DNA of 64,000 nucleotides from Nostoc sp. FACHB-152 (GTDB taxonomy: Bacteria; Cyanobacteriota; Cyanobacteriia; Cyanobacteriales; Nostocaceae). Every line of letters begins with the position of its first letter. Within the stretch, counting starts at the first letter, position 1. Below are positions 1 through 8,570 of the stretch, piece by piece. The position numbers and the translations under genes are program-made. A model generated the notes under the pieces. It searched no databases. It saw only the letters and a program-made list of their open reading frames with translations, and was not told the DNA's origin. The stretch covers positions 62,001 to 126,000 of the forward strand of contig NZ_JACJRV010000003.1 in the NCBI RefSeq assembly GCF_014697475.1, written 5' to 3'.

Positions 1-871
1 CATCACCTAGTCCTAATAAGTTGGCTTGGGTAAGTTGAATTTGCCGTTGAAAGCTGCCAATACTAGGAACTCGGTTGTTGTTTAAGCTAACTTGGAGATT
101 AAAAGTTTTGGCTTCTGCTGCCCTAACATCAATCACGCTAGTTCCAGGGCGAGAACCAGCCGCCAACTCCGCTGAGATATTTTGAATTAAAGGATCAAGC
201 TGGAGTAGTTGCAGTGCTTGGAGTAATTTATTAACGTTCAGGGGTTTGCCTGTGGCGACAGCGATGCGGCTGCGAACATAATCTGGGTTAAGTCGTTTGA
301 GTCCCCTAACTTCTATACTTTCGACACTACCTTCAATTACTTGAACTTGAACAATACTACCCCGTGCTTTAAAGGTTTGATTGGCGGGAATAAATGCCCC
401 AGAAGAAATGTAACCTTTGTCTGTGTAGAGTTTTGTGACTGCATCACTCACTCTTAATAGTTCTGCAAAGGTAATTGGTTTTCCTGTAAATTCCTTGGTA
501 ACAGCTGCTAATTGTTCACGGCTGAATACAGTGCTACCAACTACGTCAAAGCGATCAACTCGGATTGTCTCTGGCACAGCACTAGGGCTAGTTTCAGGGC
601 TGGGAGTAGTTTCGCTGGGAGTTTGGAATAGGTCTTCTGGTGGAGGTAGAGTAGGGGTTTCTTGTTCTGGTAGAGGTGGTTGCGGCGTTTGTGGCCGAGG
701 TAATCTCTCTGGCGGTGGGAGGGGACTAGTTTGAGCCTGAGTTGGCATCCCTGTATTCCCTGTCTGGGCTGTGACTGGGCTAGGAGATAAACTGCTGAAA
801 AACAAGGGTGTGAGAATTAACAGCAGCGATCGCCTGTGCAATTTCAGACTCAAAAAGTTTGCAGGGGACAT
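1..871 (-). CDS. TpsB/ShlB-FhaC family outer-membrane transporter, 3' end beyond the window
   Basis: Open reading frame without a stop that runs off the left edge; about 290 codons are visible. Starting at ATG 869-871 the protein has a basic N-terminus, a hydrophobic signal segment (about residues 12-30) ending near VTAQ, a proline-rich linker (about 45-100), then a POTRA_2/ShlB-type domain (about 103-180, with VDRFDVVGSTVFS and YTDKGYISSGAFIP) and the start of a second POTRA/barrel region. Family knowledge: TpsB proteins form an outer-membrane barrel that secretes a TpsA adhesin or hemolysin (two-partner secretion); in cyanobacteria some relatives have other partners. No TpsA gene is visible here, but it could lie off the edge. 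A different-frame ORF over 780-1151 is a shadow. Confidence 0.85.
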   Translation of the reverse strand, partial: MSPANFLSLKLHRRSLLLILTPLFFSSLSPSPVTAQTGNTGMPTQAQTSPLPPPERLPRPQTPQPPLPEQETPTLPPPEDLFQTPSETTPSPETSPSAVPETIRVDRFDVVGSTVFSREQLAAVTKEFTGKPITFAELLRVSDAVTKLYTDKGYISSGAFIPANQTFKARGSIVQVQVIEGSVESIEVRGLKRLNPDYVRSRIAVATGKPLNVNKLLQALQLLQLDPLIQNISAELAAGSRPGTSVIDVRAAEAKTFNLQVSLNNNRVPSIGSFQRQIQLTQANLLGLGD

Positions 872-1072
872 GGCAGGTAGATTTAAACCAGGATGTGTTA
901 TTGTTTGCAGTGGCAACATAGGCTGTCAATGTAACTTCGCCCTTGTTGTATATCCAGCCAATAGCAGGAACCTTGAATATAGTACCAGCAGCCTTGGGTA
1001 ATTGTGTAAAGCCTGTGCTGAATGGACGCTGTTGTACTGTCGTGTTGGGTGTACTTACAGCAGGAAACAGGC

Positions 1073-1093
1073 AATAGGCAATAGGCAATAGGG
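1073..1093. repeat. STRR-type heptamer repeat, GGCAATA x3
   Basis: Tandem copies of GGCAATA. Short tandemly repeated repetitive (STRR) heptamers are known from heterocystous cyanobacteria. The same motif recurs inverted at about 1262-1289, at 16816-16838 and near 49640-49660. Confidence 0.8.
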
Positions 1094-1261
1094 GTGAAAG
1101 CCTGTTGGTATATGGCTTTGTTCTTAAAATCTGTATCTCATTTACCTGCAATGTGCTGTATATCTAGCCAAAGTCCTTCACTAGTTAATGAATCATTTGG
1201 ACTATCGGATTCATATTTGATTTCTGAAAAAAACTCAGTATCCTTTTATTCCTTCTTTCCT

Positions 1262-1290
1262 GTTCCCTATTGCCTATTGCCTATTGCCTA
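1262..1290. repeat. STRR-type heptamer repeat, CCTATTG x3 (inverted copy)
   Basis: Inverted counterpart of the repeat at 1073-1093; the two arms are fully complementary over about 20 bases. Confidence 0.8.
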
Positions 1291-1418
1291 GACTAGAAGA
1301 ATGTACCTCATAGGGATGAAAACTGCTATATTTATTGACTATATAAAAATAAAATTTAAGTTTTAGAATAATTGCTAATTTATGCAGTTAAATGATCCAG
1401 ATTATTTAAAATATTTAA

Positions 1419-2123
1419 TTATTCTCTAGAGTTCACAGCCCCATGAAAATAGTGATACACAGTATTTTCAGGTGCTAGGCGAACAGCTGTATTATAGTCC
1501 TCTATAGCTTTTTTTTGTTCACCAAGTTCATTGTAGGCTTGGCTGCGCCAAAGGTAAAAAAGCGCGTTTTGCGGGTGAATACAAATTGCTTTGCTATAGT
1601 CTTCTATTGCTCCCTCTTTATCGCCCAATTTTTTGCACCGAAAATTTGCTCTTTCGCCGTAAAGATAGGCACTCTGGGGATTAAAGCCAATAGCTTTATT
1701 AAATTCCTCGATCGCTTGTTGAGTATCGCCTTGTCTAAAATGACTATAAGCGCGTTTAATGTATGTGGAAATATCTGTTGTTTCTGTTTGGGAATTAGAC
1801 TGTGCTTTAATAGATTGAGCAGTCGAGGGCGATCGCTCTTTCGGTATACTCTGTTTTAAATTGTTTTGATGAAACTGTTGTTGAACAACAACTTTTTTAC
1901 TATTTTTCATGGCCAACCAGCCAATAACTCCTGCACCAGCAATTAACAGTAGACCAGACAATTGCTGCTCTACATCATTAGAACTAGAACTAGAACTCAT
2001 CTCAACTACTTGATTGAAACTATCTCTGTAGCTTTGACTAGCAGGTGCGGGTTGAATTTCGCCCACAGGCGTGAACCATGTTATTGTGATTAAGGCTGTG
2101 GTGCTAAGGAATCTTGGTTTCAT
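1419..2123 (-). CDS. TPR-repeat protein with signal peptide and membrane anchor
   Basis: 234 aa. The N-terminus looks like a signal peptide (MKPRFLSTTALITITWF), followed by a Ser-rich stretch and a second hydrophobic segment (about residues 56-71, LSGLLLIAGAGVIGWLAM), a Q/K-rich linker, and three tetratricopeptide repeats in the C-terminal half (about 121-230). These carry typical W/Y-A-F-Y patterns such as GDTQQAIEEFNKAI, GAIEDYSKAI and KKAIEDYNTAV. TPRs mediate protein-protein contacts; the partner is unknown. The gene stands alone with about 400 bp of upstream DNA. A periplasmic or membrane-bound scaffold is an inference. Confidence 0.8.
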   Translation of the reverse strand: MKPRFLSTTALITITWFTPVGEIQPAPASQSYRDSFNQVVEMSSSSSSNDVEQQLSGLLLIAGAGVIGWLAMKNSKKVVVQQQFHQNNLKQSIPKERSPSTAQSIKAQSNSQTETTDISTYIKRAYSHFRQGDTQQAIEEFNKAIGFNPQSAYLYGERANFRCKKLGDKEGAIEDYSKAICIHPQNALFYLWRSQAYNELGEQKKAIEDYNTAVRLAPENTVYHYFHGAVNSRE

Positions 2124-2525
2124 AATTTGCTGAATGAGACTATGGTGGGTGTACAGCCAAACTTGGATGCAAGTTATGAAAAGAGTGAAAATTGATCAAT
2201 CTTGTTATAAACATTGCCCAGTCAGATTAATTTTTTGATCTTGCCCAGGTTTCCAAATCAGGAAGTTTTTCTTGCTTATAATTCTCCCAAAGTTATTCAT
2301 ACTTGACTTCTGTGTATATACTTACTAAGTATAGTGATATTAATAGTCCCTAAAAACATCTATTTTGCAGCCGATATGCCATTTATGACTACAATCTTTT
2401 GATCAGTAATTTCATGAAATTGTGCTTAAATTTCACAACTTAAGTTATAGATACTAGAGCGATCGCTTATGCCTAAAGTAGCAATGGGTGGAGTAGACAC
2501 AAGCGATCGTATTTTTCATCTTGTA
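2124..2525. other. Intergenic region, AT-rich, no gene seen
   Basis: About 400 bp between two minus-strand genes. It presumably contains the promoter of the TPR gene and the 3' end of the kinase transcript. A HIP1 octamer lies near 2459 and a related GCGATCGT near 2502. No ORF or clear hairpin terminator was recognised. Confidence 0.5.
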
Positions 2526-4697
2526 CTAGAGTTTTTTCAAATCATCTAAAACTTCCTGAGCCGATTGATATCTTCGGAGATAGTCGTAAGCAGTCATCCG
2601 TTCTAAAATCTTCGCTAACCCATCTGAAGTTTTTGCCATATTTTGCCAAATTGGCACAGTTGTTTGCGGGTCACGTTGAATTTCTTTGGCACTTTTCCCA
2701 GTTAAAGCTTGAATTCCAATCATCCCCAAAGCATGAATATCACTGTTTAGCCTTGGCTGACCCATGAGTTGTTCTGGTGATGCATAACCAAGAGTACCCA
2801 CTGCTACCGTTAAGTTTTCTTCTTCTGGCTGAGGTTGGATTTGTTTGACTGCACCAAAGTCAATTAAAACTATCTTGCTGTCAGCTTCTCGCCGGATCAA
2901 ATTGCTGGGTTTGAGATCTCGATGGATAACGTTATGAGCGTGGACAAATATTAACACTTCCAAAACTTCTTTCAGGAGCTTGATAACTTCAGCTTCTCCA
3001 AGACAGTTACCAACACTAAGTTCCTCTTGCAAACAAGTCCCTTGAATGAATTCCTGCACCAGATAAAATTGCTGATTTTCTTCAAAATAAGCAAATAATT
3101 GCGGAATTTGATGATGCTCTCCCAATATCTCTAGTATTTCTGCTTCTGTTTTAAATAAGCGTCTAGCAACTTCTAGAAACCTTGGGTCACTTTGCGCTGG
3201 TTGCAGATGCTTAACAACACATTTAGGGAAACCAGGGCGTTTGATATCTTCAGCTAAGTAAGTATAACTAAAACCTCCTGCACCTAGTATTTGCGTCACT
3301 TTATAGCGATTATTGAGCAATTCGCCACTTTGGGGCATAGTATTCAACAGATGCTGATCATCAAAAGTCGTAGCCCCACCTTCTCTTAATAAAGACTGCA
3401 ACAAAGAAATAGTTTTTTCTTGTTCTTGAATTTTAGAAGCGATTTCATCTCCCTGTTTTTTGTTCCGGTAGGCACTGTAGATTATTACACTACCACTCGC
3501 GGCAATTATTCCTAATGCAGGTGGTACCAGTGGTACCCATCCAGACAGGGTAAAGATGAAAAAACTGCTCCCTAGCAAAATTGCTAAAGACGCTCCACCT
3601 GCTAACCCTAGACGTAGTGGATGCTGAACTTGCGATGCAACTGACGCACCTAGTAAAGTCCAAACCCAAATCCAGATAATTTCACCCCATTCCGGCAAAT
3701 ACCAAAATATCGGTCGTTTGTCGAGAACTACGCTCAGAATTTCACTAATTATTTGGGCATGGATAACAATCCCTGGCATTTTGCCCACGTTATCTTTTCT
3801 GCCAGTACTGTATGGAGTATTGCGAATGTCCTGTTTACTCGGTGCAGTCGCTCCAATTAAAATAATTTTACCTTTGACCCAATCAGGATTAACTTTATTG
3901 TTGAGTACATCTATAAAACTTACCTGTCTAGCAACATTGTTTAGAGAACGGTAGTTGAGCAAGATTTGGAACCCACCATTATCTGCTTCGATGTAACCGC
4001 CAGAATTTCGTTGCAAGCGGGGAAATACAGTCTTACCTAATGTTAATGTGTCGCCTGTTTGGGTGATTTGCGGTTTGATATTGGCAGTTTCTTTTAAATA
4101 TCGTAATGCGGCTAATACTGCGATTGAATACTGGCTTTTGCAGGGCGATTTAGATTCTGGGTTGGCAAACAACAGGGCGCGACGAATTACACTGTCGGGA
4201 TCTTCTGGGAGATCAGCAAATCCGATATTATTTGGCTGCAATCCTTGGGGAGGAGGAGCGGTAGCACTACAAATAGCAAGAGTTTTATCGCTAGTTTGCA
4301 GGTAGGTTAATAGTTTGGCATGACCAGGTTCTACAGGTACATCCCGAAAGAAATCCAAAGCAATGACACGGGCTTGGTTGCTTTCTAATTTACTCAAGAC
4401 CTTGCTTAATACTTCGCCAGATGGTGATGATTGTTTGAGTTTTTGAATATCCTGCTCAGTGAATCCGACAATCAACAGGCGGGGGTCGGGAGGTAGAACT
4501 GGGCGTTTCTGCACCATCTGGTCAAAAATTGTCAGTTCAAAAGATTCTAATAGCCCTAGCTTTTGGATTCCAGCCAAAACGAGTGTGACTATTACACTCG
4601 AAACAATCACTGGCTGTGTAAAGAACTTTTTCACCCCTGCAAGCATAGTGTTAAAAAGGTTTGATTTTGATGGTGTGTCCACTGCGTGGAAGCACAC
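2526..4697 (-). CDS. CHASE2-domain serine/threonine protein kinase
   Basis: 723 aa. Layout: N-terminal membrane segment (about residues 28-46), an extracytoplasmic CHASE2 sensor domain (about 50-330, including VIALDFFRDV and KIILIGATAPS), three C-terminal transmembrane segments (about 340-408), a short coiled coil (about 412-438), and a Hanks-type kinase domain (about 466-720). The kinase shows the glycine loop LGAGGFSYTY (471-480), Lys496, catalytic HRDLKPSN (592-599), DFG (613-615) and the activation-segment motif GYASPEQL, so it should be active. The start is GTG at 4697 with a GGGGA ribosome-binding sequence just upstream; ATG at codon 18 is an alternative. Family knowledge: CHASE2 senses unknown extracellular ligands. 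Cyanobacterial CHASE2-kinases are common and mostly uncharacterised. Confidence 0.92.
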   Translation of the reverse strand: MCFHAVDTPSKSNLFNTMLAGVKKFFTQPVIVSSVIVTLVLAGIQKLGLLESFELTIFDQMVQKRPVLPPDPRLLIVGFTEQDIQKLKQSSPSGEVLSKVLSKLESNQARVIALDFFRDVPVEPGHAKLLTYLQTSDKTLAICSATAPPPQGLQPNNIGFADLPEDPDSVIRRALLFANPESKSPCKSQYSIAVLAALRYLKETANIKPQITQTGDTLTLGKTVFPRLQRNSGGYIEADNGGFQILLNYRSLNNVARQVSFIDVLNNKVNPDWVKGKIILIGATAPSKQDIRNTPYSTGRKDNVGKMPGIVIHAQIISEILSVVLDKRPIFWYLPEWGEIIWIWVWTLLGASVASQVQHPLRLGLAGGASLAILLGSSFFIFTLSGWVPLVPPALGIIAASGSVIIYSAYRNKKQGDEIASKIQEQEKTISLLQSLLREGGATTFDDQHLLNTMPQSGELLNNRYKVTQILGAGGFSYTYLAEDIKRPGFPKCVVKHLQPAQSDPRFLEVARRLFKTEAEILEILGEHHQIPQLFAYFEENQQFYLVQEFIQGTCLQEELSVGNCLGEAEVIKLLKEVLEVLIFVHAHNVIHRDLKPSNLIRREADSKIVLIDFGAVKQIQPQPEEENLTVAVGTLGYASPEQLMGQPRLNSDIHALGMIGIQALTGKSAKEIQRDPQTTVPIWQNMAKTSDGLAKILERMTAYDYLRRYQSAQEVLDDLKKL

Positions 4698-4859
4698 AAC
4701 TTCCCCGTTGGGTTGAATCTCTATATTAAAAGCAATTGTAGGTAGATGGCTTCAACTGTCGATGCTATGTGTAGCTGGTTTTCATCGCTGAGTTGCTTTT
4801 AAGGAGGGAGCAGGGATATTCAACGCCAAGTTCTGCGAGGAAAGTTCAATTCTTTTCAT

Positions 4860-5819
4860 TTACTTGAGTGTGCAACAAGGTACTAAAGGTTCTTTAACAA
4901 TTGTTTCTAATCCAGCAGATCGTAACAAGTCTTCCCAGTCATTCTTAATTGCCAGATCATTGGGGCTTGATTGGCGTAATTGAGTCAAAATAGTTAATGG
5001 ATTTTCCCAAATTCCTGATAACGCATAGATAGCTGCTTGCTCTTCGGGCTTGGCTTTTGCTAACTGAGTTTGGAGTGTTTGATCAGGTGCAATGCGTTCG
5101 ATAGAACCATGAACTACATAGTCTGAACTTCGTTCTTTGCGATCGCAAATTAGCGAGAAGTACCATTGGTAGGACTTACCAACTTTCAATTTTGGTACAT
5201 TGGCATCAACAGGCAAACTTAAACTTACAATTCCGGGTTGGCTAGGTACTGGTAAGGTTTTTTTATAAATTACCTCTTCTTGGTCATCTTGTAAAACCAA
5301 TTCCATGACTGGTGCAGATGTCTGCGGTAAGTAGAAAAAGAAGGATGGGTTCGCTTTGGTTGTTCTTTGGGTGTCAAATTCCGGGGTAAGTGCTGTTAAG
5401 CGTTGTTTACCTTGAATGCAAGCTTCTCCTGCTTCATTGAGATGTATATAGCCAGAACGGGTAGCTCCTGGTATGCGCCTTTTAGCTACACCAAGATTTG
5501 TGGGGATGTAAGTGACGTAGGCTTTTGCGTTATTACTAGCCCGGCGATCGCGCGAGACATAAATTTCGAGATTACGTATGGCTATAGTTGCATTGCGATC
5601 GCCTGGCCTTTCATAAAGTGCTTGTTTAAAATAATCTATAGCTTCTGCGTAATTACGCTGGCGGGTCGCAGTGTAACCCAGTTGCATATATTTTTTGTAA
5701 TCAATCCGGGCTTGCACAGTGCCAGGAAGTTTTGCTAGTGCTTTATTTAAGCTAACAGGTAATATAGAAGCAAGTATCAAGGCAACACAGAAGCATCTAA
5801 TCAGAAAAACGGATTTCAT
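4860..5819 (-). CDS. DUF928 secreted protein with N-terminal TPR
   Basis: 319 aa from ATG 5817-5819, which has an AGGGGG ribosome-binding sequence seven bases upstream; a TTG two codons earlier would sit almost on that site. Signal peptide (about residues 1-28), one or two TPR units (about 40-85), then the DUF928 domain with GATRSGY, a strand-rich core (FFFYLPQTSAPVMELVL) and the end motif IYALSGIWENPLTILTQLR. Family knowledge: DUF928 is a cyanobacterial exported domain of unknown function. A smaller paralogue and a decayed copy follow at 6.2-7.6 kb. It lies downstream of the CHASE2 kinase on the same strand, but separated by 160 bp and transcribed first, so co-function is uncertain. Confidence 0.85.
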   Translation of the reverse strand: MKSVFLIRCFCVALILASILPVSLNKALAKLPGTVQARIDYKKYMQLGYTATRQRNYAEAIDYFKQALYERPGDRNATIAIRNLEIYVSRDRRASNNAKAYVTYIPTNLGVAKRRIPGATRSGYIHLNEAGEACIQGKQRLTALTPEFDTQRTTKANPSFFFYLPQTSAPVMELVLQDDQEEVIYKKTLPVPSQPGIVSLSLPVDANVPKLKVGKSYQWYFSLICDRKERSSDYVVHGSIERIAPDQTLQTQLAKAKPEEQAAIYALSGIWENPLTILTQLRQSSPNDLAIKNDWEDLLRSAGLETIVKEPLVPCCTLK

Positions 5820-5825
5820 AGTCAA

Positions 5826-6220
5826 TCCCCCTACGTCCTGGGAATTTACGGTCTTGGGCTTTACTTATGTTGATACATTACATCTATGTTGCATTCCGTA
5901 GATGTATACAAAATTTCATTTTGATTTTCTGACATTAGTAGTGAATATTATACTTACCCAATACCTTTCGGTTAAGGGGGAAAGGGTAAAAAGTAGAATA
6001 AAGCCTTTAACCCTTACCTTTAACCTTTTCCCAAAACCAGATTACAAGTTAAAAATGCTTAACCGAACAGTATTGTATACTTACCTACAAACTTAGTTGA
6101 TTAATTAAATAATCAGCTCCCCGGCTTTTTAAATAAGTCGTGGAGCTGAAACCCCATAATTTTACTAAATCTTATTTGATGCTTATTCTACCCGATCATA
6201 TAGATCACAAATCCTAGAGT
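5826..6220. other. Intergenic region with purine-rich inverted repeat
   Basis: About 395 bp. At roughly 5970-6040 a purine run (GGGGGAAAGGG) is followed by a pyrimidine run (AACCCTTACC, CCTTTTCCC); the arms can pair into an imperfect hairpin. The same kind of element occurs near 12.1, 38.8, 40.1 and 42.05 kb. ORFs here are low-complexity shadows. Confidence 0.55.
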
Positions 6221-6952
6221 TTAATTAATTTGTTGCATCACATTTTCTTGCTTGGCTAAAGGTGCTTGAGCCAATTGTTTATCAAATTCTATGCCTTGGC
6301 TCATTAACAAGCTTTCCCAATCAGCTTTGAGTGCTGTATCGTAAGGACGGGAATAGCGCAATTGGGCTAAAGTATCAAGTAGATCTTGCCAAATACCTGC
6401 TTCTGCATAGATACTTAAACGTTCTTGAAGGTTAGCTTTTTTTACCTTACTTAAAACACTAGAATTGTTAACGCGTTTGATTGCTCCGTTAACTAATTTA
6501 TCTAAAGAACGGTCTTCAGTATTGCAAATTATGGAGAAGCTCCATTTATAAGTTTGGCTTTTTTTTAGTGTATTAACGGGTAGAGGGATACCAACCACGC
6601 CAGGATTACCAATAGATTTATAGTTTTGCTTGTAAATTAGTTGGTCTTCTTCATCTGTGATCACTAATTCTAATTGTCGTGCTTGATTCTGAGGAATATA
6701 AAAATAGAGTGCGGGGTTGGATACAGTTGTTAAAGAAATATTTGATTTCGGAATCAAAGCAGTTAAATGTTGATGTCTAGCAACACAATTTTGACCGCGA
6801 GAGCCACCAGGAACTCTGCGTCCAGGTGCGCCTAGATTTGGTGGTAATTTAACTTTGACTTGTGCTTTTACTGGAGCTATGGAACAGACAAGCGCAAGTA
6901 TTGTAATTCCAGAAATTACTTTAGTTGAAAGTTTTGGTAAAAAATTGTTCAT
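6221..6952 (-). CDS. DUF928 family exported protein
   Basis: 243 aa with a signal peptide (MNNFLPKLSTKVISGITILA, cleavage near VKA) and a complete DUF928 domain: GAPGRRVPGGSRG, LTALIPKS, FYIPQNQARQLELVI, YKWSFSIIC and IYAEAGIWQDLLDTLAQLR match the same blocks in the 4860-5819 gene. It lacks the TPR region of that paralogue. The next gene upstream on this strand is a degraded third copy that ends seven bases before this start, so the locus arose by tandem duplication. Function unknown. Confidence 0.83.
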   Translation of the reverse strand: MNNFLPKLSTKVISGITILALVCSIAPVKAQVKVKLPPNLGAPGRRVPGGSRGQNCVARHQHLTALIPKSNISLTTVSNPALYFYIPQNQARQLELVITDEEDQLIYKQNYKSIGNPGVVGIPLPVNTLKKSQTYKWSFSIICNTEDRSLDKLVNGAIKRVNNSSVLSKVKKANLQERLSIYAEAGIWQDLLDTLAQLRYSRPYDTALKADWESLLMSQGIEFDKQLAQAPLAKQENVMQQIN

Positions 6953-6958
6953 ATTAAT

Positions 6959-7640
6959 CTACTCCTGCGTTCGGTTATTAAAATTTGAGGCTGTTTTCGG
7001 TTTCAATACTAATGACTCAGGAATTAGTGGCGGCTGCGCTATTTGCTTATTTAAGCTAACATCTCTGCTTGTGCTTAGTCCTTTCCATTCAAATGCAAGT
7101 TCTTGATTATTAGCCTCCAAATAGTGCCTTTGAGCTAGAGTGGTGATTGTATCTGACTCAATACCAGCTTCTGCATATAAAACTGCACGCTCTCGTTTAG
7201 TTACTTGTTTTAGTTTTCTTGCTAGTTGCGAATTTGGTAGTAGGCGTTGTCTTAAACCTGCTACACATTTATTTTGAGACTTATCGGCCAGTTGACAAAC
7301 CACTGATAATTTTCATTTGGATTTTTTGTTTAATACTAAATAATTAACAGTTAGATTTAAAACAATTATTCCAGTTTTATTACTAAATTTGGCTTTTTGT
7401 TTGTAAACGTATTGCTTATCTTCATTTTGAACAATCAGTTTTAATACTAGCGTAGAAGTTCGAGGAACATAGAAACGCCATGTGGAGTCGGCTACAGTAG
7501 TTAATCCTGATTAAGATTCGAGAATCAAAGATATTACAGGAATTCCTCTCTGTAAACACTGATTATTAGCAGCAGACACAGGTGATCTCCCTCTAACTGG
7601 TTGTCTTCCTCTTGGGGATGCTCGTTGTGTTTCGAGAGAA
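6959..7640 (-). pseudogene. Decayed third DUF928 copy
   Basis: A 114-codon ORF (6959-7303) encodes only the DUF928 C-terminus (RERAVLYAEAGIESDTITTLAQ, which aligns with ERLSIYAEAGIWQDLLDTLAQ of the neighbour). Reading upstream on the same strand, the missing N-terminal blocks are recognisable but broken: a GRQPVRGRSPVSA-like piece, then a stop after LILES, then VADSTWRFYVPRTSTLVLKL, and another stop (TGA) about 20 bases upstream of the ORF start. No signal peptide is intact. This pattern fits a pseudogene of a DUF928 paralogue rather than a small gene. Confidence 0.75.
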
Positions 7641-7807
7641 GAGCTTCTTTTAAAGGCTCGAATTAGTTTTAGTGGCTGTAGCTGTGCTTAAGGATTTCTA
7701 CTTGTATCTTCTGGCGACGATGATTCATAAACCCGTGTTCCCGCTAATATTAATTCATTACTTTTCCCACTATCTATGACCATTAATTTTAGGGATACTC
7801 ACTAAAA

Positions 7808-8287
7808 TTATTTGCTGAATGCGGCATAGCCAAAGGTAGCATTAAATAGGCGACACCAAATAGCTGCACTGGCGAAGTCTGCAATCTTCACACTGTCAGG
7901 AATAGCATAACGTTGCGCTCCAGACACTTTTTGTAGTGTCCCCAAAGTGACGTAATCTTGTTTTTTAAGACCAGAAATGGGTAATTTTTCTTGGCGGTGG
8001 AGAATTACAAACAAGTCTGGCCCATTGTCTGTTTTAAAGTTCTGGTCTAGTTCCAAAAAATTATTACCGTTTTCAGTGATAATGCGAGCCATCCCTGTGG
8101 TCTTGTGTTCTGCTTTCACAAAACTACCTGATTTCACAACTGTACCTGCGCGAGATGCAGTTTTCGGCGGTTGAATACTTTGAACACCTTGGCTACTAGC
8201 GTTTTGTGCAGGTTGTGTCGCTACCTCTTTGTTACAACCAAATATCGCCAAAGCAGCCAAACCCAAAACTAGGAATTTTCCTTGCAT
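7808..8287 (-). CDS. DM13-domain lipoprotein
   Basis: 159 aa. A lipoprotein signal peptide with lipobox AIFGC puts the acylated Cys at about residue 18. A linker follows, then a DM13 domain (about 53-159) with SGSFVKAEHKTTGMARI, NGPDLFVILHRQ and a near-C-terminal conserved Cys in AIWCRLFNATFGYA. Family knowledge: DM13 is proposed to act in electron transfer or redox at the cell surface, with its single Cys; this is not proven for bacteria. It stands alone upstream of the DUF928 group and downstream of gcvP. Confidence 0.85.
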   Translation of the reverse strand: MQGKFLVLGLAALAIFGCNKEVATQPAQNASSQGVQSIQPPKTASRAGTVVKSGSFVKAEHKTTGMARIITENGNNFLELDQNFKTDNGPDLFVILHRQEKLPISGLKKQDYVTLGTLQKVSGAQRYAIPDSVKIADFASAAIWCRLFNATFGYAAFSK

Positions 8288-8514
8288 GGCTTAAACAGCC
8301 TCCAATTAAGCTACTTATGTAAATTTTTGCTCTTGTTGCTAACAAGCAGTGTATTATTATTTGCCTTATCTTTAATCTCAGGATAACTACTAACTGCGAT
8401 CGCAACATAGCATAAAGCTACAGTAAAATACACAAGTAGTATGGAAAATTGCTGATAATTTTAGCAAGAATTTATAATTATTATCAAAAAAATTATATGG
8501 TGATCTCAAACTTG

Positions 8515-8547
8515 AGTGTTGAGTGTTGACCGTCAACACTCAACACT
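8515..8547. terminator. 33-bp perfect palindrome downstream of gcvP
   Basis: AGTGTTGAGTGTTGAC is followed after one base by its exact complement. It sits 24 bp past the gcvP stop and can form a long hairpin. Without a clean T-tract it may be a processing or termination site, or one of the dispersed palindromes of the genome. Confidence 0.5.
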
Positions 8548-8570
8548 AGTTTTCCTAATCTTCTGCTTTC

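Larger units (their letters stand above)
872..1418. other. Intergenic region with heptanucleotide short tandem repeats
   Basis: No convincing gene. It holds two runs of the heptamer GGCAATA: three copies around 1074-1093 and three copies in inverted orientation (CCTATTG) around 1266-1288. They enclose about 170 bp and could pair into a long hairpin. Short ORFs here overlap the repeats and lack family resemblance. Confidence 0.6.

Noticed and set aside
780-1151. Minus-strand ORF upstream of TpsB
   Set aside because: It overlaps the signal-peptide region of the TpsB gene in another frame and runs through the GGCAATA repeat.
1094-1291. 65-aa plus-strand ORF with a terminal repeat
   Set aside because: Ends in the heptamer repeat, no ribosome-binding site, no homology signs.
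6959-7303. A stand-alone 114-aa gene
   Set aside because: The upstream DNA still encodes the rest of a DUF928 protein with stops, so this is a pseudogene fragment.
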